The translations under genes and the position numbers were made by a program. Shown one piece after another: positions 56,583 to 64,000 of a DNA stretch of 64,000 nt. The notes below the pieces were generated by a model, which was not told where the DNA came from, searched no databases, and saw nothing but the letters and a program-made list of their open reading frames with translations. The first letter of the stretch is position 1, and every line of letters begins with the position of its first letter. The stretch is from positions 1,302,001 through 1,366,000 of the forward strand of contig NC_134031.1 in assembly GCF_964204645.1 (NCBI RefSeq), in the 5' to 3' direction. Source of the stretch: Tubulanus polymorphus (taxonomy: Eukaryota > Nemertea > Palaeonemertea > Tubulaniformes > Tubulanidae).

Positions 56583-57071
56583 TCTACTAAGGCTTACCTG
56601 TAGCTCAATTTGGTATTTTGTTCTTTTTTTTTGTAAATCACAAATTTGCTCAAGGAATTGATAACTAGTGTTAGTTGTAGCAGATCGCTGTCTCGTACTC
56701 TGACAGTTTTCGATTTGCTGTGTTATTTCGTGTTCGTGCAGTCATTACTCGTCAGTGAAATATACTTCGGTTTTAATCTGTGATATTAAGAAAATAATTT
56801 ATTATCTTAGATTATATTGTGTAAAATCTGCACTTTATCAAAAACTAGATACCTTATCTATAAGGAATAGACCAACAACAATCTCCTGTTTCTATGGTTT
56901 TGGTTGTTTCAACGCGGACAAACGACAATCTCCTGTTTGTACGGTTTTTGTTTGTTCTGAATCTAGGAACAGTTCCACAGCTGATAATTAATTCCTTGAA
57001 GCTTTTACTGAAAATGTTATAATTTCAATTCAAAATTGGAATTAATCAGAAACTGTGAAACTGTGAAACTC

Positions 57072-57291
57072 TTAACAAGGGCGGATTGAGGGTTATTTTT
57101 AGGGGGTTTATATGCAAGGCACCTTTTTGCGAGGACGGAAGGTGCAAAGCCAAGTATTGGCATCCTTTCACAGGAAATTTTGGTCTCCTCTTAAGTCATT
57201 TCTAGGCATTCTAAACAAAAGTGTGATTACTTTCTTTCTAAAATGGGCTTATAAATTGTTGGGGGCATCTCAGAATCCGCCCTTGCTTAAC
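57072..57291. mobile_element. MITE with TTAACAAGGGCGGATT ends
   Basis: Inverted ends TTAACAAGGGCGGATT and AATCCGCCCTTGCTTAA, about 220 bp, with an 82-residue incidental frame. The rest of 56583-58252 between EDEM3 and HENMT1 has no recognised gene; the HENMT1 poly(A) signal is probably the TTTATT near 57968 read on the - strand. Confidence 0.65.
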
Positions 57292-58252
57292 GTTCTAGAA
57301 ATACTATGCGTAATTGTTTCCTGTGATGATAGTTTGGGGAGGGTTCGATGTTATTTGTAAATATTCTATGTTGAGTGGTTTTACTGTAAATCATGGGAAA
57401 TAATTTATTTCCATCGTGTTGTAAATAGTTTACATATCGTAATGTATGTCTTAATATTTTTGTGAATATTCAGGGATTTGGGATAAACGGATTTTTTCGG
57501 GATCTGAAAAATATAATTTTTTAAATGCCCCAGTCTGAATACCAGACGACAATTACAGGTTGCAGGGATCATCAGATGTGGTCATTAACTTCATCAATGA
57601 ATTTTCTTGCAGCAGGTTATGACTCATAAATGTATTTGATATGTCTATCATGGTTCTTGCATGTGAATACCTGTAATGTATGTTTTATGGTCAAAACACG
57701 ACACCAATTTCTTCCAGAGCAGAATGACCAACGCTCGCCACCTGGAGATACATGTATTAAATCCCTATATCACGTCACATTTATTATGCAAATAAAAAAA
57801 TTCTTTTTTCAATAAATCTATGTTTGAATGAGATAAGTGCTATTTAACTTTGTCAGCAGGTTATGGGAGCTCGTTTGAAAACTGGATTTTAGGAAAAGCG
57901 AGAAAACGAGTTCAACTTTTAAGGAACAACGATGAATTTTCGCGAAAAAATTAATAAAATAAATTTATTCTAAAATATTATAAAAGCGTGAACAAAAATG
58001 ACGACATTACTTCATAGTAAAATGACATAACTCATGATTTTACAGCGTACAATGAGACATACATACAATCAGAGCTGTACCTGGTACCTACTACAATTTC
58101 CTCTAAAACCAAACCGTTTCATATGTGTTTTCACATCATAATTTATACATAATTCGTAAATTACCTAATGCAAACTTAAATCCTTGAAAAAATGTAGAAA
58201 AAGAGATTCAACTTTTTCAGTAAAAAAAAGAATTAAAAAATGTAAATGTTTT

Positions 58253-61224
58253 TCAAGCCCAGTTTTCCTCAGTAGTCCGTGAAATATTATTCGAGTTTTC
58301 TACGACATCAATTTCATCTTCAACTGAACTCTCTATGGATGGGTATAAAGGATAGATGACGTTCTTTCCATCGGAACTGATCGAAAATCCAGCCTCCTCG
58401 AGAACTTCCCTGAAACAAATGAAAATGCACCAGTGACAGTAGAGTCAGTTAGAATAGAAAATAAAGCAGTTAACTACGAAGTCAGATGTTTTGGGACTGG
58501 AATATCTATAACGTGGAGCAGTGTGTGGCCGAGTGGTTAGAGCGTTTGGCTCTGGAAAGCCAGGTCGTGGGTTCGAACCCTGTACATTACCATAGTGTCC
58601 CCGGGCAAGACACTTATCCTCATTGCCTCTCTCCATCCAGGAGTTAGTGGGTACCTGGTCTGATAGATGACTCCTGAGCGCTTGTTAGCAGCTCGGTGTT
58701 ACTTCTCCCCAAAGAGAGATGACTGATACATGTTAGAGTATAAAATGGCCCGGATAATAATACCGAAAAATGTAAAGCTTTACATAAAACACATATTATT
58801 ATTATTATCATTACCAACTTTAAGAAATTTGATTTTCCTCTGACTAAAGCGTTTATCCGACTTATTCATAGTTCAATGAATCTAAAAACTGAGGGATACA
58901 AGTCTATTATCAGTGATAACTGGTTGTTGTGAGATCTACCTGAGTTTGTGAGTTGAATTATCAGTTAACTTGTGTAACTGATGTGATTGGCCCAACATTT
59001 CCTCGAGTCGAATGTGTACGTGTCCGTTCGTATCCTCTTCCAAAAACGGGGCTCGGGAAAGTGAAGTCAGCGTGTACTGAGCTTCATTCAGAATCTTCTT
59101 ATCGATGCTTATACTGTTAGTTTCACGATGAGGGAAATAACAATTTATAATCTGCAAATTTCAAAAATTTATAATTCAAATTCAAAATCAACATCGGAAT
59201 ATTAGACACCAGGACCCGGAGTTGTCGGTTTAGTTAAAATGAGTTCTTTTCGAATATTTTAACTGGAATTGGATCCAGTTATAGCAGCAGCTTCACTAAC
59301 CTGTGTGTATGGATGTACGTCTTCATTCTCCTCAATGACGCAATCATTCTTGCGAGTAAATATTGCCATCTGCGAACAAAAACCGACATCTTTCCTATCG
59401 TCGGGCGGGGCACCTATTCCACCATACTCAACAGCATAGTTGTAACTCACAGCTACATTTTGACACCTGCAAATGAAAGGGTTTCATTAAGAAACATTTC
59501 TGGTAGTTTTTGAGGTAAAAAGCACTACTAGCATCGCAACACATTACTGGTAATTCAAAGACCATTTATCAGACAGCTTCTAAATTTATCTAATCCCATC
59601 TTCACAGAAACAGTAATGGAATATTACTATTTTTCAGAAGAATTCTCTGTATAGGTAAATCTTTAAAATGTCATCATTGTGCGATTATTCAACATCAGTT
59701 TTGATCCACCACAACTCACCACTCTTCGAACTGATTCCTAGTCCATTCGAACTTGTGATCCCAGTGTCTCATTCCCGAGAAATTCTCGAATAAAACGTTA
59801 TATTCGCAATTCGGTGTAGTTATCACGACGGTCTTCGGTTTCAGTTTACCGAATAAACATTCGGGAAGAGCTTCGAGGACATCCGGTTCTAAATGTTCAA
59901 TGCTGCAATGAAGAGAATATATACAAAAAACCCGTCTGAACAGCACTTAAAATTAAATTGATCTGTTGCATGAGAAATATCATATTGAACATGTATTTTA
60001 GTATAGGTAAAACTGTAAATGAAATCCTGATTTAATATATGAAAATCTGGAGGAAACCCATACTGAAGGTCCAATTTTACAAAATGGTTTAAATCCGTTA
60101 ATCAATTTACGACACATTGAAGTAATTAGATTGATTTAAAATGGCAGATTAAGTTGACTAACATTACTAGGAAAGACTTTGAAAACAGCGATGAATCTTA
60201 CAGTTCAATAAGAGTTGCAGCGTCGACAGTTTTCAGCGCTGAATCGTAATCAGTAACACTTCCGTGATATAAACTCATCTGTAACGGGTGATTACGAACG
60301 TCGATGTAATCAGCGATAATCGGACGACACACGTATTTACGCGATTCTAATAACTCTTTCTGAACGTCGACGCCGATAATCTGTTCGAAGTTACCGCGAA
60401 ATTTCATCTGTTGGATGAATTTACATTCGGCGCAACCGAAATCAACCACCTGAAAATCATTCAAATAGAAACAACGTTCATTTCATCAACGCTTTTTAAG
60501 TTCTAAATTATTGTTACGATAAGCTTAATCAAATACATGTCGAAAAACTGATAACTATTGATGAAACACACTGAGATCCCACAATGTAAAATAGAGTCAT
60601 AGTGTTATTCTGGAATCTTAAATGGCTGCATTATGATATCGTGGCTGCCTGAAGTAGCAAGGCTTTCAATCCCTCCAAAAAATACAGAATGAGTGCTAAT
60701 CTGTCCAATTTCTTTTTCCTTCCAATTTTGCTTTGCTATAGATTTATTTAATATGTAACTGATTTTACGTTGTATATTTCCCCTTGTATTATCTATACAT
60801 ATTTCATAGTTTTGTTATAAGTATTCCTGAAGACGACTATTAATCGAAACATTTAGTTAGTAAAATACTAGCTAAAGGAAACATTTAGGATTCTATTTAT
60901 TCTTAGTGTGGGATTCTTTTTTATAATAAGGAAACTGATTACTACAATAGGTAGGGCCACAGTGACGTGACAAAAAAAATTTTTGACCCCAATACCCTAT
61001 AGGAACTATATATAAAAAAAAGTATAAATGTATACTGGGGTCAAAAAATTTTTTTGTCAGGTCCCTCTTAGTGTGGGATCAGTAGATACTGATGATACCT
61101 TCTTGCAATGTTTTTCTAACAGAATGTCAAGTACAACGTTGTATCTTTGTATGTACAACGGAGGATTAAACAGCTTCGAGTCTTCATCATGTGATGAATC
61201 ATTTTTGTCATCGACGCAAGACAT
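58253..61224 (-). CDS. HENMT1: Small RNA 2'-O-methyltransferase (HEN1 family)
   Basis: Adds a 2'-O-methyl group to the 3' end of piRNAs and so stabilises them. Six coding exons (61224-61099, 60449-60202, 59902-59720, 59466-59301, 59151-58940, 58409-58253) give 363 residues; human HENMT1 has 393. The start of the domain reads FNPPLYIQRY. SAM-binding motif I is VVDFGCAE (43-50) with GVDV at 68-71. The metal-binding set of HEN1 enzymes is complete: E124, E127 and H128 in IELIEH, and H174 in DHKFEW. TTPNCEYN is also typical. The C-terminal part is variable. A 3' splice site (TCTTTTTCAG) 14 bases before the ATG implies an untranslated first exon upstream. Confidence 0.95.
58518..58812 (+). mobile_element. 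tRNA-derived SINE in HENMT1 intron 5
   Basis: The head resembles tRNA-Ser: box A TGGCCGAGTGGTTAGAGCG, TGGA in the anticodon loop (TCTGGAAAG), box B GGTTCGAACCC. A body with CCCGGGCAAGACACTTATCC and GTTAGTGGGTACCTGGT follows, a central region common in invertebrate SINEs, and the tail is (ATT)n. It lies in the intron, opposite to gene orientation. Confidence 0.85.
60740..60930 (+). mobile_element. Penelope-type terminus with hammerhead remnant, HENMT1 intron 1
   Basis: CTGAAGA, helix II CGA/TCG and GAAAC are visible at 60826-60851, followed by ATTTAG instead of GTC. It ends with TTAGTGTGGGATTC, like the TGGGATTT ends at 21930 and 25868. Probably inactive. Confidence 0.45.
60953..61067. mobile_element. 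Inverted-repeat element, HENMT1 intron 1
   Basis: Arms TGACAAAAAAAATTTTTGAC CCC and the matching complement, about 25 bp, around TACTATATATA-like sequence. TCTTAGTGTGGGAT stands on both sides (60901 and 61066), a 14 bp direct repeat. Confidence 0.6.
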
Positions 61225-62102
61225 TTGTTTCTTCTTCTCTGAAAAAGATTAGTGAGTTTGAGGTAAATTCATGCAGTATCCTACATAGAGCACCTCCCAA
61301 AATTGGCCGCCTCTATAGCTCGGTTGGTTGAGACATGGAGCTGTGACAAGTGTGACAAGTGGGTTCGAGTCCTGCTAGGTGCTTACCGTGTGCAGGCAGT
61401 TTAAATGACCAGTCCAAACAGTCTCGGGAAAACAAGCAAAGAAGATGCAAGACAAAACAAACATTTTTAGCTCTTATTTAGAATTCACAATTTAACCACA
61501 TCCAAGAAAGTTATGACAATAGCTGGATGAAAGAAGAGGGACCAAGAGATGAACACTATAGTTATGCGATGCAATAAAATGGGGTGGTGGGTCGGATATG
61601 GATGCGCGTGGGAAGGAGTTTGTCCAACCTGCTGATGATGTAACATCGTTGACAAAACGTGACGAATCTTCCCACTGCTCGTGACGATCATCCTCATCAA
61701 CCGGATTATTCATCACTGGTCGCTGTGAGGTGTCATCGCTTTCATACGGAAGATATCAGGCATCGTTTTACGATGCGAAACAAACCCGGAAGTAAAATCC
61801 GGAAGTCTACATGGGCGATTGTACTGTTCCTGAGTAGGGGTGGTAGCATTAATATGGAAATCAGAAAATTCAAAATCACACAGAATTTACAAGAAGTTTT
61901 GAAAAGCTATTGAAAACCAATTAAATTTTTTGATACATTGATCCGTACCGTGGACATTTCAAACGTAAAAGACAATTATTCAGAAATCTGTTTTACCGCT
62001 AAATACCTCCTCTTCCCGCACGTTGGACGAGTCGATTATTGGTGATTGTCAAGGAATAGTGTTTGTTGACATTTCAGAGTTTGCCGCAAATAATAAATAA
62101 AA
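61225..62102. promoter_or_regulatory. Shared divergent promoter region of HENMT1 and GCLM
   Basis: 878 bp between the two start codons. The HENMT1 untranslated first exon should lie here, probably in the GC-richer 61550-61760 part. No TATA box is evident near 62040-62102. An antioxidant response element, which governs GCLM in vertebrates, could not be identified with confidence by eye. 61485-61913 opens frames on both strands without recognisable products. Confidence 0.45.
61306..61383 (+). repeat. tRNA-like sequence (possible SINE head)
   Basis: Internal promoter boxes TAGCTCGGTTGG and GGTTCGAGTCC are intact and suitably spaced, but the arms do not form a convincing cloverleaf and no anticodon can be assigned. 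More likely a SINE remnant than a tRNA gene. Confidence 0.4.
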
Positions 62103-63828
62103 ATGGCAGAAATTCCGGTTTTTCCAAAAGCTGAATCAATAATAATTCACACGGGTAACATGGTGAACTGGTCGAGATTGAAACGAAAACCGAATCAACA
62201 AGCAACAGAAGAGGTCGGTCAGAAGAAATATTGCAAAAAAGTTATCATTTTGTGATACGTTAGCTTATAATTGATTATTTTGATACCATGTATATATATG
62301 CACCCGTACCCCTGAGTGTGATTTATGATAAACTGAATTGGAGCTATTACCTTAGTGTTGGTGCTTGTTAAGTCCATAAAACTAAACAACACTTTTAAGA
62401 ACTTTTTTATGGTCGCAGAATATAAAATCCAGGATTTATTTGACTAGATTTTTAAGATTGTCTCGTTAATTTCTATTTATGTTGTATTTTCAGTTACTCA
62501 GCGGAATTGATGAACAGTTACAATCGTGTAAACGGACTTTAGATTTGAACGATGTTCAAGTAAGCAAATTTTTATGTAACATTTTGAAATGATTTTCCGC
62601 CCTTCTCGAGATTCAATGGATTCTATATTCCAGTATCTGACGAGGTTAGAATGTAAAGGGAATACTGTGAGAGAATGTAAGATAAACCTTGCACCGAACG
62701 CTGCTACCGTTGATTGTAATTCTATTCCGTGTCCGAACGAAGACACGATCGCTTTGAAATTCAGCAATGAAGATAGAGATAATCTTAAAATAACCGGTAA
62801 GGATTCATCATCATCATCAATATCACGGACTTATCGAGGCCTGTTGAGGCCTATTGGTGTCCGGCTCGTTTGGTAATTTACATAAATTTAGGTGATATTT
62901 AAAATATTTCTCAATGCTCATAGTTTGATATGCACCTAGCCCATCTTAAAGATGGGCGTTAAATGTTCTTTAGATCAGTTAGAATGGTCGCCAAGTATTG
63001 TAACATTGCATGACTAGTTAAAAATATTTACAGCATTACAAGATTACAGCAGTCTTGATAATGACCCAGACAGGTCAGTTGCAGCTTGACTGTTGATTAA
63101 TCTACCCATTGGAGGATGCAGTACTGGATGCAGTATTGCCAGTAATTGCCATCAATTATCCTCTGGTTAACTGAACCAACTTTTAAACATCTGGCCACAG
63201 AAACAGTCCTTTTATTCAGTTAGTCTGATCAGTCAATGTGGTGACTGGTATTATTTGTATGTTTAGCCGAACAAGTTCTGACAATATTTAGTCTATATTT
63301 CAGTGAAGGTGTATTTGCACGAGTGTACTCCTGAATCGCTGAGTGAAGCAGTTGAAAAAGGTAAGATTATCGAGGACTGACCATGTTCTGGATATAGATT
63401 GAGAGAGTGTTTAAGTTGATATCCTAGAGTTCAATCCTAAGGTCGAATTCCTGATGAAAACTGAATACTGGGAACTAGTCCCACAGTTATGAGTTTTTAA
63501 CTAATTGAAAATGAACTAACTTTAATTTAGAGTTAACTCAAACTCACAACTGTAGAATTGGGTTCAGCTGGGTCCTGATTGAGAATTTCATTTAATTCTT
63601 TGAGTTTAAATTTCATGTTTTATTTCAGTAATGGAATCGTTGGGTACAACGTATTTAGAAACGCTACTCGTAGCACTGCCGGAAAATATCACTCAGGATT
63701 TCTCGTTGGAAGCGGTAAAACCGGTGTGGAGTCAGTTGGAGAAACTGGTGCAGGATAAACATCTTATTCACATCGGATTCTCCGATCTAAATAAACAACA
63801 ACTTGAACAAGTTTACGATTGGGCAACG
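62103..63828 (+). CDS. GCLM: Glutamate-cysteine ligase modifier subunit (3' end outside window)
   Basis: Regulatory partner of the glutathione-synthesis enzyme; aldo/keto reductase fold. Five exons are visible (62103-62213, 62494-62559, 62634-62796, 63304-63360, 63629-63828) coding 199 residues of an expected 270 or so; the last donor (ACGGTAAGA) shows that the gene continues past the window. Family marks are HTGNMVNWSRLKRKP near the N terminus, IGFSDLNKQQLEQVYDWA in exon 5, and VKPVWSQLEKLVQ. The start ATG (AAAATGGC) is the first in frame. Confidence 0.93.
63466..63580. mobile_element. MITE of the CAGTTCCACAGTT family, GCLM intron 4
   Basis: Left GGAACTAGTCCCACAGTTAT, right (inverted) GAACCCAATTCTACAGTTGT. 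The middle carries AACTAATTGAAAATGAACTA, as in the copies at 26491 and 48581. Confidence 0.65.
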
Positions 63829-64000
63829 GTAAGAATAGCCTCCTTCTCACACGACACCCGCATCATTCACAACTTCCTTGGTTTACACCAGCCTGGATTC
63901 AGTCGGGTCCAATAAAGATACAGTGAAAATAGAACCCTGCTTTACGCTTACCGGTAACCGTTGATGAAGCACTTAGAGTCAGTGTTTTAACGATAATAGA

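Noticed and set aside
58530-58600. Functional tRNA-Ser(GGA) gene
   Set aside because: Boxes A and B are good, but a SINE body and (ATT)n tail follow directly and the acceptor stem does not pair.

Overview
This is a 64 kb piece of a metazoan nuclear genome. Genes are split by GT-AG introns, mostly 100-900 bp, UTRs and introns are AT-rich, and short inverted-repeat elements are abundant. The gene set (OGG1, TMLHE, COG6, EDEM3, HENMT1, GCLM), the expanded intronless rhodopsin-class receptors and a Penelope-like retroelement suggest a marine invertebrate, most likely a lophotrochozoan such as a nemertean, mollusc, brachiopod or annelid. That placement is inference; no species-diagnostic sequence was recognised.

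Region 1 (1-18.2 kb) is a tandem array of six intact, intronless class A GPCR genes, all on the + strand (1523, 4250, 6666, 8632, 13414, 16745). A two-exon rolling-stone-like membrane protein gene (11016-12082) sits between copies 4 and 5, and a decayed, 5'-truncated Penelope-like element (14907-16535, - strand) between copies 5 and 6. Non-coding spacers are duplicated with the genes. The receptors are mosaics: membrane and intracellular segments are nearly identical in DNA, while extracellular loops occur as a few types in different combinations.

Region 2 (18.9-31.8 kb) and region 3 (46.5-63.8 kb) hold housekeeping genes whose exons could be followed base by base, with phases that close. OGG1 (-) and TMLHE (+) are head to head 609 bp apart. 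COG6 (-, 18 exons) is tail to tail with TMLHE. EDEM3 (+, 21 exons, C-terminal KDEL) faces away from COG6 across 14.7 kb. HENMT1 (-, 6 coding exons) is tail to tail with EDEM3 and head to head with GCLM (+, cut by the window edge). The six genes strictly alternate strand. Their roles are oxidative DNA repair, carnitine synthesis, Golgi tethering, ER-associated degradation, small-RNA 2'-O-methylation and glutathione synthesis.

The 31.8-46.5 kb interval has no recognisable protein gene and is built of locally amplified repeats. The most notable is about 4.2 kb of tandem units on the - strand that repeatedly preserve a 5' and a 3' splice-site sequence, one of them split by a 634 bp TTAA-flanked piggyBac-type element. 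Elsewhere there are many MITEs, minisatellites, a tRNA-derived SINE, and several Penelope-type termini carrying hammerhead-ribozyme cores.

The strongest candidates for something new are the cassette-like mosaicism of the GPCR array, the tandem exon-like array upstream of COG6, and the dispersed hammerhead motifs. All exon models come from reading splice sites and protein similarity by eye; no search or alignment was run.
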